A stretch of 64,000 nucleotides of DNA from NCBI GenBank assembly GCA_016218975.1, contig JACRCO010000072.1:1-64000 (forward strand), given 5' to 3'. The notes beneath the pieces were generated by a model that searched no databases, was not told the origin of the DNA, and saw nothing but the letters and a program-made list of their open reading frames with translations. Numbering within the stretch: position 1 is the stretch's first letter; each line of letters starts with the position of its first letter. This DNA comes from Deltaproteobacteria bacterium (GTDB lineage: Bacteria; Desulfobacterota; Deferrimicrobia; Deferrimicrobiales; Deferrimicrobiaceae). The position numbers were made by a program, and so were the translations under genes. Positions 40,501 to 49,481 of this stretch are shown here, piece by piece.

Positions 40501-42945
40501 CTATGTCTTCTTCGCGTCCAGCACTGCGCGCACCTTGCGCGCGAGGGCATCCGGCGAAAACGGCTTTTCGATGAAGGCGGTGCCGGGATCCAGGACGCCG
40601 CGGTGCACGATGGCGTTGTCGGTGTATCCCGACATGAACAGGACCTTCATATCCGGCCGGGAAAGCGCGATTTTCCGCGAGAGATCCGCTCCGCTCATCC
40701 CCGGCATCACCACGTCGCACAGCATGAGGTCGATCTTTCCTTCGTACCTGGCGGAAGTGCGCAAGGCTTCCTCCCCGTCGCCGGCGGCAAGGACGGTATA
40801 GCCGTTCATCACCAGGATCTCCAGCGCCAGCATCCGGACCGCCTCCTCGTCTTCCGCCAACAGGACCGTCTCCGTACCCTGTATCAGTTCCTTCGGTTCC
40901 GGGGCCGGTTCCGGAACGTCCGCCGTCTCCTCCACGCTCGGCAGGTAGGTCTTGAACGTCGTGCCGCGGCCGGGCTCGCTGTAGACCCATATATGGCCGC
41001 CGCTCTGCTTGACGATCCCGTAGACGGTCGACAGGCCGAGCCCCGTCCCCTTTCCCTTTTCCTTGGTGGTGAAGAAGGGTTCGAAAATCCGGGATAACGT
41101 TTCCTGGTCCATTCCGACGCCGGTATCGCTCACCGCGATCATCACGTAGGCGCCGGGATGCATTGTGGCGTGACCGCGCGCGTAAGCCTCGTCGATGTAG
41201 ACATTGGCCGTTTCGATGGTCAGTTTCCCTCCCGTGGGCATGGCGTCCCGGGCGTTGACGGCCAGGTTCATGATCACCTGTCCGATCTGCCCGGGATCCG
41301 CCTTGGTCAGCCGGAGATCGGGGTCGAGGGAGGTGAAGAGGTCGATATCTTCACCGATCAGGCGTCGGAGCATCCGGTCGATGTCCCTGACGACCGCGTT
41401 CAGGTCGATGATTCTGGGTTGAAGGATCTGCCGGCGGCTGAATGCCAGCAGTTGCCGCGTCAACCCCGCGGCCCGACCGGCGACGTCACGGATCTCCTTT
41501 ACATAGCCGTGCACCGGGTCGCCTTCGGCCGTCCTGGCGAAGGCGAGCTCGCTGTAGCCCGTAATCGCCGTCAGGAGGTTGTTGAAATCGTGCGCGACTC
41601 CGCCGGCAAGCCGCCCGACCGCTTCGATCTTCTGCGCCTGGCGGAGCTGCTCCTCCATCTTACGTTCTTCGGTTACGTCCCGTTTTACGGCCACGAAGTT
41701 CATCAGGCGGCCTGCGTCGTCCCGCACCGGGGAGATGATCGCATCTTCCTCGTACAGGCTTCCGTCTTTCCGCTTATTGATCAATCCGCCCGTCCAGACC
41801 TCCCCACGCTTGAGGGTTTCCCACAAATTCCTGTAGAACTCCTCGTCGTGCCTTCCGCTCTTGAGGATCCGCGGGTTGCTGCCGATGGCCTCCTGACGGC
41901 CGAACCCGGTGATCCGCTCAAAAGCCGGGTTGACGTATTGGATCGCCCCTTCGGTATCCGTGATGAATATGATCTCGGCGGTTTGTTCGACTGCAGCGGC
42001 AAGGCGTTGCAGGGCCTCTTCCGACCGCTTCCGCTGTTCGTATGCCAGGTCCAGGGCACGGCCTACGGCCGTCGCCACCCGCGACACGACGAATGCCGAG
42101 ATGGCTGCGGATATCGTTGCCATCATCGCCGCAGCCAGCGCGTCGTTCGCGGAGAAATAATCCGGAACGATCCCGTGAAGCGCCTCCAGCGCAACGACCA
42201 GGAAGACCGTCAGGGGAACGAAGGCCCGCAACAATCTTGCCCGCGCGGATGGACCGACGAGGTACTTCAACGGTATGCAATCCGGTCCGGTGGCCGCGGC
42301 CACCCCTGTCCCCAGCGACACGAAACCGCAAGCGGTAAAAACCGCCACCGGAATGACTCCGCTGCCGTAGAGAAAAGGCGATCCGTACATGTATCCGAGG
42401 AGGAACGTCACTCCCGCCGCAGCGGCCAGGCTCCCCAGTACGCCTGCAAGATTCCCGGCGAACCTTATGCGGGCCTCGTTTCCTTCGCGAAGGAGAACAA
42501 GGAATATGCCGCACCCGATCATGGAAAACAGGACGCCCGTCGCCGGAGACATACGTGCTATGGGGACCCCGCCGATCATCTTTGGAACTGGATATATGAA
42601 CGATTCCACCGGCAGTCGCACGCCGTTCCAGAGAGTAGTGAATGTGAGCAGACCGTAGACGGCGATCAGCCCGGAAACCGCCGACGCGAAAATCCTGCCT
42701 CCACCGCGCCAGGGCTTGATTGCGTGGACCGAAACGATCGCACCGAGCGATACCAGTGCGAAAGCGGTGAGAGGGGCGACGGGAATGTAGGCCGGGTGGG
42801 GGCTGGCAAGGAATTGCAGCCCGGGAATCCATCCGAGCAAGGCGATCAGACCGATTATGGAAGACGCGGCGCCGGACAGAAACGCTGCCCGACCGATGTG
42901 GCCGGAAACGAAATTCTCCGGAGAAAGAATAGAGCGCGATCCCAC
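40501..42945 (-). CDS. Membrane PAS hybrid sensor histidine kinase
   Basis: An 814-aa sensor. The N-terminal 280 residues hold about eight membrane segments (for example IIGLIALLGWIPGL, LTAFALVSLGAIVSV, FVPLTVFLVVALEAL), followed by a PAS/PAC domain (about 315-440, TDTEGAIQYVNPAFERITGFG), HisKA with phospho-acceptor in GGVAHDFNNLLTAI, HATPase (DTGVGMDQ, GTGLGLS) and a C-terminal receiver with LMLCDVVMPGMSG. No recognisable ligand pocket was seen in the membrane part. Its kinase-receiver half resembles that of the kinase at 3121, but the input domain is unrelated and has no haem motif. No response regulator adjoins it. Confidence 0.9.
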   Translation of the reverse strand: MGSRSILSPENFVSGHIGRAAFLSGAASSIIGLIALLGWIPGLQFLASPHPAYIPVAPLTAFALVSLGAIVSVHAIKPWRGGGRIFASAVSGLIAVYGLLTFTTLWNGVRLPVESFIYPVPKMIGGVPIARMSPATGVLFSMIGCGIFLVLLREGNEARIRFAGNLAGVLGSLAAAAGVTFLLGYMYGSPFLYGSGVIPVAVFTACGFVSLGTGVAAATGPDCIPLKYLVGPSARARLLRAFVPLTVFLVVALEALHGIVPDYFSANDALAAAMMATISAAISAFVVSRVATAVGRALDLAYEQRKRSEEALQRLAAAVEQTAEIIFITDTEGAIQYVNPAFERITGFGRQEAIGSNPRILKSGRHDEEFYRNLWETLKRGEVWTGGLINKRKDGSLYEEDAIISPVRDDAGRLMNFVAVKRDVTEERKMEEQLRQAQKIEAVGRLAGGVAHDFNNLLTAITGYSELAFARTAEGDPVHGYVKEIRDVAGRAAGLTRQLLAFSRRQILQPRIIDLNAVVRDIDRMLRRLIGEDIDLFTSLDPDLRLTKADPGQIGQVIMNLAVNARDAMPTGGKLTIETANVYIDEAYARGHATMHPGAYVMIAVSDTGVGMDQETLSRIFEPFFTTKEKGKGTGLGLSTVYGIVKQSGGHIWVYSEPGRGTTFKTYLPSVEETADVPEPAPEPKELIQGTETVLLAEDEEAVRMLALEILVMNGYTVLAAGDGEEALRTSARYEGKIDLMLCDVVMPGMSGADLSRKIALSRPDMKVLFMSGYTDNAIVHRGVLDPGTAFIEKPFSPDALARKVRAVLDAKKT

Positions 42946-43273
42946 CCTCTGCCGCTCCCTGTTCTCCAGCGATTAAATTAGGGAAACTCCATGATATACA
43001 TTTTAAACCGATTATTGAATTTTCGATGCAATATTAATTAATTTGTTTCCGAATTATATATTTTGGGTAAGCAGGATCGAATCGCTCCGACGCGAATTTA
43101 AAACCCATGATCATGATGTTGTCCAACGGTCTTCGAGGCAGGCGGCCTCATTCTTTTTTCCCGTTCCCGGCACCTCCCCCTGTCGGTAATTCATCTTAAA
43201 AAGGGAGAAGTATTTAGCGTCATGGGGATAATTTGGTTTTGAAGCTTTTTCTCATTGGAAAGGGGGCCGGAAC
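42946..43273. promoter_or_regulatory. AT-rich divergent intergenic region
   Basis: This 328-bp gap separates the minus-strand kinase from the plus-strand ComA-like gene. It is markedly AT-rich (43000-43070 contains runs such as ATATTAATTAATTTG) and so is likely to hold both promoters, but no pair of hexamers with proper spacing stood out. A strong GGAAAGGGGG site lies just before the ATG at 43274. No gene or RNA was seen. Confidence 0.4.
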
Positions 43274-44167
43274 ATGGGCGTAGGAAGCGGTCGAAGTTTC
43301 GATTTCCTGCCGGTGAACGAGCGGGAAGGCAAACCCCGCAAGCGCGGCGTCACGGAGATGCGAGGCCCTTATTACGCGCCGGTAGGGAAACGGTACCTGC
43401 AGGACATCCTGGAAACCATGGGTTACTACATCGATATATTCAAATTCAGCGGAGGTTCCTTCAGTCTCATGCCGGAAAAGGCGGTCAGGGAGCTGATCGA
43501 TACGTGTCACGAGCATGACGTACTGGTATCGACTGGCGGCTTCATCGAACGCGTGCTGACCCACGGCGGGGATGCGGTGGACCGTTACCTGGAGGAATGC
43601 AAAAGGCTGAAATTCGACGTCGTCGAGATTTCAAGCGGCTTCATTACGGTGCCCCAGGGCGATCTGCTCGGCCTGGTCCGAAAGGTCACGGACCTCGGCA
43701 TGAAACCCAAGCCGGAAGTGGGGATACAGTTCGGCGCAGGGGGAGCCAGCTCGGTCGAAGAGCTCGAGGCGGAGGGCACATCGGACCCGTCGCAGGCGAT
43801 CCGTGCCGCGAAGCAGTACCTGGATGCCGGCGCGCACCTGATCATGATCGAATCCGAGGGGATCACGGAAAACGTGAGGAAGTGGCGCACCGACGTGGTG
43901 GCCAAAATCGTTAACGAAATAGGTCTCGAGAAGGTGATGTTCGAAGCGGCCGACCCAGAGGTGTTCTCATGGTACATCAAGAACTTCGGGCCGGAGGTCA
44001 ACCTGTTCGTCGACCACTCGCAGGTGGTGCAGCTCGAGTGCCTGCGCTCCGGAATCTGGGGGACGAAGAGCACGTGGGGCCGGGTAGTCACGTTCAAGGA
44101 AAAAGGCCGCGCCGCCGCACCTTCAAAGCCGAAGCTGGTCGCGCCCCCGGGAAAAAGCGGGAGGTGA
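43274..44167 (+). CDS. Phosphosulfolactate synthase-like (ComA family) protein
   Basis: A 297-aa TIM-barrel protein of the ComA family. In methanogens ComA adds sulfite to phosphoenolpyruvate in the first step of coenzyme M synthesis. Family segments seen: YLQDILETMGYYIDIFKFSGG near 40-60, VSTGGFIERVL near 84, FDVVEISSGFITVP near 113-127, GAHLIMIESEGITENV near 192-207 and VMFEAADPEVFSWYIKNFG near 225. Bacterial relatives exist with uncertain roles, and no comB or comC is nearby, so coenzyme M synthesis is not implied. It is followed four bases later by a PrpD-family gene, suggesting a joint, undefined sulfonate or organic-acid function. Confidence 0.82.
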   Translation: MGVGSGRSFDFLPVNEREGKPRKRGVTEMRGPYYAPVGKRYLQDILETMGYYIDIFKFSGGSFSLMPEKAVRELIDTCHEHDVLVSTGGFIERVLTHGGDAVDRYLEECKRLKFDVVEISSGFITVPQGDLLGLVRKVTDLGMKPKPEVGIQFGAGGASSVEELEAEGTSDPSQAIRAAKQYLDAGAHLIMIESEGITENVRKWRTDVVAKIVNEIGLEKVMFEAADPEVFSWYIKNFGPEVNLFVDHSQVVQLECLRSGIWGTKSTWGRVVTFKEKGRAAAPSKPKLVAPPGKSGR

Positions 44168-44171
44168 CGGA

Positions 44172-45569
44172 ATGGCGCAGTTATCCTCCGCCGTAAGGGG
44201 CGGAGATGAAAGGGAACCGACCCGTTCCGAGCAGTTGGCATCCTTCGTCGAGCGCGCCGCCTGGGAGCACATCTCCACGGCGGCACGCGAGGCGTTGAAG
44301 ATCCGCGTGCTCGATTCGCTCGGATGCGCGTTCGGAGCGATTTCCGGCCACCCGATCCGGCTCATCCGCGCCGAGGTCGAGGAGTTCGGCGGAAATCCCC
44401 TTTGCTCCCTGATCGGAGGAGGGTATTCCGCGCCCGACCGGGCGGCCTTCTTCAACGGCGCCCTTGTCCGTTACCTGGATTTCAACGACAGTTATCTCGC
44501 CAAGGGAGAGACGTGCCATCCGAGCGACAACGTGGGCGCGGTGCTTGCGGCGTCGGAGTATTCGCTGGCTTCCGGGCGGCAATTCCTTACCGCGCTGGCG
44601 GTCGCGTACCATGTGCAATGCCGCCTTTGCGACGTCGCCCCGGTGCGCGCGAGGGGTTTCGATCATACGACCCAGGGCGCCTTCGCGGCGGCGGCGGGAG
44701 TGGCGAAAGCGCTGGAGCTCGACGCGCCGAGGATCGCCAATGCCCTGGGCATTTCGGGCACGGCAAACAACGCGCTCCGGGTAACCCGTACGGGCGAGCT
44801 GTCCCACTGGAAAGGCCTTGCCTATCCGAACACGGCCGTCGACGCGCTTCGGGCGGCCTTCCTGTCGATGCGCGGGATTACGGGTCCCCGGGAAGTGTTC
44901 GAAGGGAACAAGGGGTGGTGCCAGACGATCTCGGGGGATTTCGAGATCGACTGGTCGAGGGAGAACCTGGAGAGGGTCACGCGCACGATACTGAAGAAAT
45001 TCAACGCGGAAGTCCATTCCCAGTCGGCCATCGAGGGGATGATCGAGCTGATGCGGGAAACGGGGTTCCAGGGCAGGGAGATAGACCGGATCCGGATCGA
45101 CATTTTCGACGTGGCGCACCTGATCATCGGCGGCGGTGCCGAAGGCGACAAGACTGTCGTCCGCACCAAGGAAGAAGCCGATCACAGCCTGCCGTACATG
45201 GTGTCCGCAGCCGCGCTCGACGGGCAGGTTATGCCCGAGCAGTACGAGCCCGAGCGGATAACGAGGGGCGATATCCAGTCGCTGCTGCGCCGCGTCACGG
45301 TCGTTCCGGACCCCGGCTTCTCCCGTCGTTTCCCCGACGAGCACGCCTGCCGGCTCACCGTCACGCTCAAGGACGGCCGGTCTTTGATAAAGGAAAAGTA
45401 CGATTACGAGGGGTTCCACACTCGCCCGATGTCGTGGGCGAAGGCGGAGGAGAAGTTCCACCGGCTGGCGGAGAAGGCGGTAGACGTGTTCCGCCGGTCC
45501 GAGATCGTGGACGCGGTGCGCCGCCTGGACAACATTTCCGTCAGGAACCTTACTGCGCTCCTGGTTTGA
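44172..45569 (+). CDS. MmgE/PrpD family protein
   Basis: A 465-aa protein of the family that includes 2-methylcitrate dehydratase PrpD and cis-aconitate decarboxylase. Landmarks: ALKIRVLDSLGCAFGAISG near 36-54, FFNGALVRYLDFNDSYLAKGETCHPSDN (in two pieces: FNGALVRYLDFNDSY and GETCHPSDN) near 95-120, HTTQGAFAAAAGVAKAL near 158 and KFNAEVHSQSAIEGM near 277. No prpB, prpC or acnD neighbour supports a methylcitrate cycle here; instead it pairs with the ComA-like gene. The substrate is therefore unknown. Confidence 0.88.
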   Translation: MAQLSSAVRGGDEREPTRSEQLASFVERAAWEHISTAAREALKIRVLDSLGCAFGAISGHPIRLIRAEVEEFGGNPLCSLIGGGYSAPDRAAFFNGALVRYLDFNDSYLAKGETCHPSDNVGAVLAASEYSLASGRQFLTALAVAYHVQCRLCDVAPVRARGFDHTTQGAFAAAAGVAKALELDAPRIANALGISGTANNALRVTRTGELSHWKGLAYPNTAVDALRAAFLSMRGITGPREVFEGNKGWCQTISGDFEIDWSRENLERVTRTILKKFNAEVHSQSAIEGMIELMRETGFQGREIDRIRIDIFDVAHLIIGGGAEGDKTVVRTKEEADHSLPYMVSAAALDGQVMPEQYEPERITRGDIQSLLRRVTVVPDPGFSRRFPDEHACRLTVTLKDGRSLIKEKYDYEGFHTRPMSWAKAEEKFHRLAEKAVDVFRRSEIVDAVRRLDNISVRNLTALLV

Positions 45570-45681
45570 CCGGATGAGATTTGCGGACTGACGATCGGCG
45601 CCGCGCCTGCGGGGGTCAGTGTTTCAGCCTGCCACGGCCCATCGCGGCCGCGGAAAAGAACCCGCCGGCGCGGGGAAAGGA

Positions 45682-46200
45682 TCAGTTCCGCCGCCCGGTT
45701 TTTTCCTTTGCCGACAATACCCCGCGAAAATCTTTAAGCGTTGAGGGACGCTTCCTTTTTTTACCACCAGGTATCGGAGTGAAATCCGCCAACCCGAGAA
45801 TATTCTTTGCTCCTTTCACCCGTTCACGGAACTTGTAATCGGCGGTAATCAGCATCTTTCTCTCGTTTTGGGCCAGTGCAAGAAAACATGCGTCGTAGAC
45901 GGTGACATTGAACGAGTATGCAAGTTTCACGGCGTTTGTCGCCAAATCCGCCGAAATGTTGCGGACGTCGAATTCCAATTGGAACACCGCTTCCACCGCT
46001 TCGTTTACCTCTTCGGAGGATAGCCCGGGATTGAATCGCAAAGCATTGGAGAGTTCGTAGAAGAGAAGGTCGGGAATCGTTATGGAATAATCTCCTTCCA
46101 GAATCCCGCGCCGAAGATCTTGCGCGTTTTCCAGGTCCGATTCGTTCCGATCACTGAACCACTTGCAGACTACCGAAGTGTCGAGGACGTATCCCGTCAT
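45682..46200 (-). CDS. PIN-domain ribonuclease toxin (VapC-like)
   Basis: A 172-aa PIN-fold protein. Acidic active-site residues are visible: Asp7 in YVLDTSVVCKWF, a Glu in LLFYELSNALRF near 50, Asp in TVYDACFLALA near 112 and Asp in LITADYKFRERV near 132. It would cleave RNA when free of its antitoxin. ATG 46200 overlaps the antitoxin stop by four bases; a longer version of this frame reaching into the antitoxin is spurious. The C-terminal 30 residues (PGGKKRKRPSTLKDF...) are basic and unusual for VapC, perhaps aiding RNA binding. Confidence 0.85.
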   Translation of the reverse strand: MTGYVLDTSVVCKWFSDRNESDLENAQDLRRGILEGDYSITIPDLLFYELSNALRFNPGLSSEEVNEAVEAVFQLEFDVRNISADLATNAVKLAYSFNVTVYDACFLALAQNERKMLITADYKFRERVKGAKNILGLADFTPIPGGKKRKRPSTLKDFRGVLSAKEKTGRRN

Positions 46201-46457
46201 TTCGAGGCGTCCCGCCATTTCCTCACTTCCGAGACTCCATCCCATGCGCCGGATTTCTTTTTCAGCCGATCCATGGCCTCGAAGGCGGCTTCTCTTCGTG
46301 CCCTCCGCCGGAGTTCTTCCGCCTTGCGGCGCCTCTCCTCGATGACCTTTTCCGCCGCTTCCCGAAGAATCAAGCTGCGGCTCTTCCTTTCCTGCTTCGC
46401 GATAACGTCGATCTCCTCCAGGATGTCCTCGGAAAAAATGACATTGATCCTCACCAT
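46197..46457 (-). CDS. Ribbon-helix-helix antitoxin of the PIN pair
   Basis: An 86-aa protein. The first 45 residues (VRINVIFSEDILEEIDVIAKQ, then ERKSRSLILREAAEKVIEE) form a ribbon-helix-helix DNA-binding fold. The rest is a highly charged, long helix (RRRKAEELRRRARREAAFEAM) ending in a tryptophan-containing tail likely to wrap the toxin. It precedes and overlaps the PIN gene, the standard order for vapBC. CATTGCTACACCTCCCC just upstream on this strand shows a strong GGGGAGG ribosome-binding site. Confidence 0.85.
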   Translation of the reverse strand: MVRINVIFSEDILEEIDVIAKQERKSRSLILREAAEKVIEERRRKAEELRRRARREAAFEAMDRLKKKSGAWDGVSEVRKWRDASK

Positions 46458-46565
46458 TGCTACACCTCCCCATTACATACTGCATATACATCATTGCGCA
46501 TTCCGGGCGATACATCAAGTTTGTTGACTACAAGCGCCCATAACGATTTCGGTTTCAAAAATGCG

Positions 46566-46949
46566 CTACATCGGCGGCATGCCGGAGGAAGGTGTCCTTG
46601 AGATGTGGAACCGGTTCTTCGCAAACCAGCGGTAAAAGGCGCTGGAGAGAAGGCCGGCGCCCGGCAGGCGGAACAGGGCTGCGACCAAACGATAGCGCCG
46701 AATCCGCCGCAGGATTTCAGGGATTGCCCGTTCCCCGACAAGGATATTACCGCCGGGAAGGACCAGGTGCATCGCCTGCAAGCAGGCCAACCGTTCGATC
46801 TGCGGAAACCGTTTCGCAAGATCGTCCGAATGGCAGGAGAGGAACTCGAACGCGTCCGGGTCCGAGCGGGAAGCGATCCACTCCGCCGTCTTCCGGCAGA
46901 ATGCGCAATCCCCGTCGTAAATGAGAACAGCTTTTCCGGGACGCTCCAT
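46566..46949 (-). CDS. DCC-family (DUF393) thiol-disulfide oxidoreductase-like protein
   Basis: A 127-aa protein with the defining motif YDGDCAFCRKTAEW (about 11-24) near the N-terminus and the family's LVLPGGNILVGERAIPEILRRI segment near 63-84. A CxxC-type pair (Cys16, Cys19) follows the YDGDC pattern of this family, thought to act in thiol-disulfide exchange. It has no operon partner: the antitoxin upstream and hypE downstream are separated by gaps of about 70-110 bp. Substrate unknown. Confidence 0.85.
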   Translation of the reverse strand: MERPGKAVLIYDGDCAFCRKTAEWIASRSDPDAFEFLSCHSDDLAKRFPQIERLACLQAMHLVLPGGNILVGERAIPEILRRIRRYRLVAALFRLPGAGLLSSAFYRWFAKNRFHISRTPSSGMPPM

Positions 46950-47017
46950 AGTTCCAGTATCGTCCCTTGGCCCGTATTCCGCACCGGGCCCCGAGCGTCT
47001 TCGGTGGATGCTCCGAT

Positions 47018-48028
47018 CTAACAGATACGCGGTAACTGTTCTCCCACCGGGTAATCGACGGCGCGTAATCCCCCGATGACGGTCTTCATGAAAACGCCGG
47101 GAGAGCCTTTAACTACCTCTCCGATCACCGCTGCGTTCAGTCCGTATTGGGTCTTCCGAAGCGAATCCACGATCGGTTCCGCAGCGCTTCCATCCACGAT
47201 CAGGAGCGCTTTTCCCTCGTTGGCGAGGTAGATCGGGTCGAAACCCAGTATTTCGCAGATGCCGCGAACCTCATCCGCCACCGGCAGCCTGCTTTCGTCG
47301 AGGACGATCCGGACTCGGGACGATTCCGCCATCTCGTTCAGGGAAACGCCCACGCCGCCCCGGGTCGGGTCCCGCATGAACCGCACGGATCCCCCGAAGG
47401 AGGAAAGAATATCAAGCAGCATCGAGGAGAGCGGAGCCACGTCCGACAGGACCTTCGCGGCGATCTCCAGCCGGTTCCTCGCGATCAGCACCGCCGCCTG
47501 GTGGTCCCCCATCGTCCCGGTGAGGATCACTCGGTCGCCGGGCCGGACGTTTTCCGGGGCGGGTCGCCAGCCGTCGTTCACGATCCCGATGCCCGACGTT
47601 GTGATGAAGATCCCGTCGGCGTTCCCCTTTTCCACGACCTTCGTATCGCCGCAGGCGATGGTGACGTTCCCTTCCTTTGCCGCCGCCTCCATGGAGTCCA
47701 GAATCGTCTCCAGCGTCTCGACGGGGAACCCTTCTTCCAGGATGAGGGAGCAGGAGATCGCAACGGGCCGGGCCCCGCAGACGGAGAGGTCATTAAGCGT
47801 CCCGCACACCGCGAGCCTTCCGATGTCCCCGCCGGGGAAGATCGCGGGGGTGATCACGTAGCCGTCGGTGGTGAAGGCGATCTCGCCGTCCAGCCGCCCG
47901 AGGAGCGCCGAATCGAACAGCGGGGAAAGGACGGGATTTTCGAACCGTTTCGCGATTACCTTCCGGATAAGCTCCCTGGTCCGTTTCCCGCCTTCTCCGT
48001 GGGATAGGAGGATTTTATCTCCCGGCAT
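47018..48028 (-). CDS. hypE: [NiFe]-hydrogenase maturation protein HypE
   Basis: A 336-aa enzyme that dehydrates the S-carboxamide on its own C-terminal cysteine to make the cyanide ligands of the [NiFe] site. It ends in the required PRIC sequence. The PurM-like ATP-binding core shows LSHGEGGKRTRELI at the N-terminus, FTTDGYVITPAIFPGGDIGRLAV near 50-72, GDTKVVEKGNADGI near 125 and RDPTRGGVGVSLNEMA near 220. Its start abuts the hypD stop, so hypC-hypD-hypE run as one minus-strand unit. No hydrogenase structural gene lies in the window. Confidence 0.96.
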   Translation of the reverse strand: MPGDKILLSHGEGGKRTRELIRKVIAKRFENPVLSPLFDSALLGRLDGEIAFTTDGYVITPAIFPGGDIGRLAVCGTLNDLSVCGARPVAISCSLILEEGFPVETLETILDSMEAAAKEGNVTIACGDTKVVEKGNADGIFITTSGIGIVNDGWRPAPENVRPGDRVILTGTMGDHQAAVLIARNRLEIAAKVLSDVAPLSSMLLDILSSFGGSVRFMRDPTRGGVGVSLNEMAESSRVRIVLDESRLPVADEVRGICEILGFDPIYLANEGKALLIVDGSAAEPIVDSLRKTQYGLNAAVIGEVVKGSPGVFMKTVIGGLRAVDYPVGEQLPRIC

Positions 48029-49126
48029 TTATTGCACCCCGTACTTGTAATATGCGGCGCAGGTCCCTTCGCTCGACACCATGCAGGGGCCGTACGGCTC
48101 GGCGGGGGTGCATGCATTGCCGAAGAGCGGGCACTCGCGCGGCGTGATCTTCCCTTTCAGCACGTCCCCGCACCGGCAGGCCGTCTTATCTTCCGTGAAG
48201 GGGATCTCCACCCCGAATTTTTTTTGCGCGTCGAACTCCGAGTATGCATCCGCGATGGCGAGCCCCGTCCCGGGAAGGACGCCGATCCCGCGCCATCCGA
48301 TGTCGCTTTCCCGGAAGACCGTTGCAATGATCTCACGGGCCTTCCGGTTGCCGGAAGGCGTTGCGACGCGGGAGTATTCGTTCTCGACGACCGCCGCCCC
48401 GCGGATCTTCTGGCGTAACAGCAGGTATATCCCGTAAAGGATGTCGAGCGGCTCGAACCCGGCCACCACGCAAGGGACGCCGAACTTTTCCGCCAACGGA
48501 AGGTAGGCGTCGGAACCGATGATAGCGCTGACGTGCGCGGGGCAGAGGAACCCCTCGATCCGAACTTCGGGGTCGGAGGCCAGTGCCTCCATGGCCCGCG
48601 GTATGGTTCGGACGGATGAGAGGACCGAGAAGTTGCCGATATCCCGTACCGCCGCCGAAAGGATCGCTCCGGCGATCGAAGGTGCGGTTGTCTCGAAACC
48701 GACGCCCAGGAAGATCACCTCTTTTCCCGGGTTGCCGGCTGCGGTCTCCACCGCGTCCAGCGGGGAGTAGAGGATGCGAACGTTCACCCCGCCGCTCCGT
48801 TCCTTTTCCAGGGAGGAATGTCTTCCGGGGACGCGAAGCATGTCCCCGAAGGTGGCAAGGATCGTGTCCGGCCTTTTTCCGAGCGTGATGGCCGCGTCGA
48901 TGTAGCCGTCCGGCGTCACGCAGACGGGGCAGCCCGGGCCCGATACCATCGTCACCGCCCCATCCAGGAGAGAGCGAATACCCGCGCGGGCGATGCTCAC
49001 GGTGTGGGTCCCGCAGACTTCCATCAGCCGCATGGGCGGCCGCTCGCCCCAGGAGGTCCGTATGGCATCGACGACGCGCCGGGCAAGCTCCGGATCGCGG
49101 AACTCGTCGATGTATTTAAGCCGCAT
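48029..49126 (-). CDS. hypD: [NiFe]-hydrogenase maturation protein HypD
   Basis: A 365-aa [4Fe-4S] scaffold on which the Fe(CN)2CO unit is assembled with HypC. Conserved parts: MEVCGTHTVSIARAG near 35-49, GPGCPVCVTP near 65, FLGVGFETTAPS near 141, FLCPAHVSAIIGS near 193, VVAGFEPLDIL near 222 and a C-terminal cysteine cluster (ACRCGDVLKG, CPLFGNACTP, GPCMVSSEGTCAAYY). The natural N-terminus MRLKYIDEFRDPEL starts at 49126. That start codon, together with its ribosome-binding bases, sits inside the right arm of a perfect 19-bp inverted repeat (49117-49175), an unusual arrangement. Confidence 0.96.
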   Translation of the reverse strand: MRLKYIDEFRDPELARRVVDAIRTSWGERPPMRLMEVCGTHTVSIARAGIRSLLDGAVTMVSGPGCPVCVTPDGYIDAAITLGKRPDTILATFGDMLRVPGRHSSLEKERSGGVNVRILYSPLDAVETAAGNPGKEVIFLGVGFETTAPSIAGAILSAAVRDIGNFSVLSSVRTIPRAMEALASDPEVRIEGFLCPAHVSAIIGSDAYLPLAEKFGVPCVVAGFEPLDILYGIYLLLRQKIRGAAVVENEYSRVATPSGNRKAREIIATVFRESDIGWRGIGVLPGTGLAIADAYSEFDAQKKFGVEIPFTEDKTACRCGDVLKGKITPRECPLFGNACTPAEPYGPCMVSSEGTCAAYYKYGVQ

Positions 49127-49175
49127 TTCTCACCACGCTTCTGCTGCGGCGAACCATGGTGAGAAATGCGGCTTA
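49117..49175. repeat. Inverted repeat (MITE-like) between hypC and hypD
   Basis: TAAGCCGCATTTCTCACCA at 49117-49135 is the perfect reverse complement of 49157-49175, with 21 bp between. One end forms the hypC stop codon (TAA at 49175-49173, minus strand) and the other contains the hypD GGTGAG ribosome-binding bases and ATG. The arm core CTCACCACGCTTCTGCTGCGGCG also begins the larger element at 56985-57170, so both belong to one dispersed family. Confidence 0.85.
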
Positions 49176-49391
49176 CGTTGCATCCCGGATCTCACGGAGG
49201 TATTGGAGCGTCTTTTCCGCCTCTTCGGGGGAGAGTTTGGAGATGGCGAACCCGGCGTGGAGGATGACCCAGTCACCCTCGCGGACATCCTCGAGGAGCA
49301 TGACGGAAATCTCGCGGCGCGCCCCTCCCACCTCCGCCGTCGCGCTGGTTCCCGAAATCGACATCACCCTGACCGGCACGCCCAGGCACAT
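49173..49391 (-). CDS. hypC: [NiFe]-hydrogenase maturation chaperone HypC
   Basis: A 72-aa chaperone beginning MCLGVPVRVMSISG; the cysteine immediately after the first methionine is essential for shuttling the Fe(CN)2CO unit from HypD to the hydrogenase large subunit. For that reason ATG 49391 is chosen over an in-frame start 16 codons upstream. The middle (GGARREISVMLLEDVREGDWVILHAG, in pieces: RREISVMLLEDV and GDWVILHAGFAI) matches the family. The gene ends within the inverted repeat that separates it from hypD. Confidence 0.93.
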   Translation of the reverse strand: MCLGVPVRVMSISGTSATAEVGGARREISVMLLEDVREGDWVILHAGFAISKLSPEEAEKTLQYLREIRDAT

Positions 49392-49481
49392 CGCGCAATC
49401 CTCCGGGATCGAATGTACCGCAAATTCTGCTTGTCCCACAGTCTACCAGAACCGCCGGCGGGCCACGCCCGCCTCGTGGTG

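Noticed and set aside
41158-42981. A 607-aa plus-strand frame opposite the second sensor kinase
   Set aside because: It is an antisense shadow; the kinase motifs on the minus strand are unambiguous.
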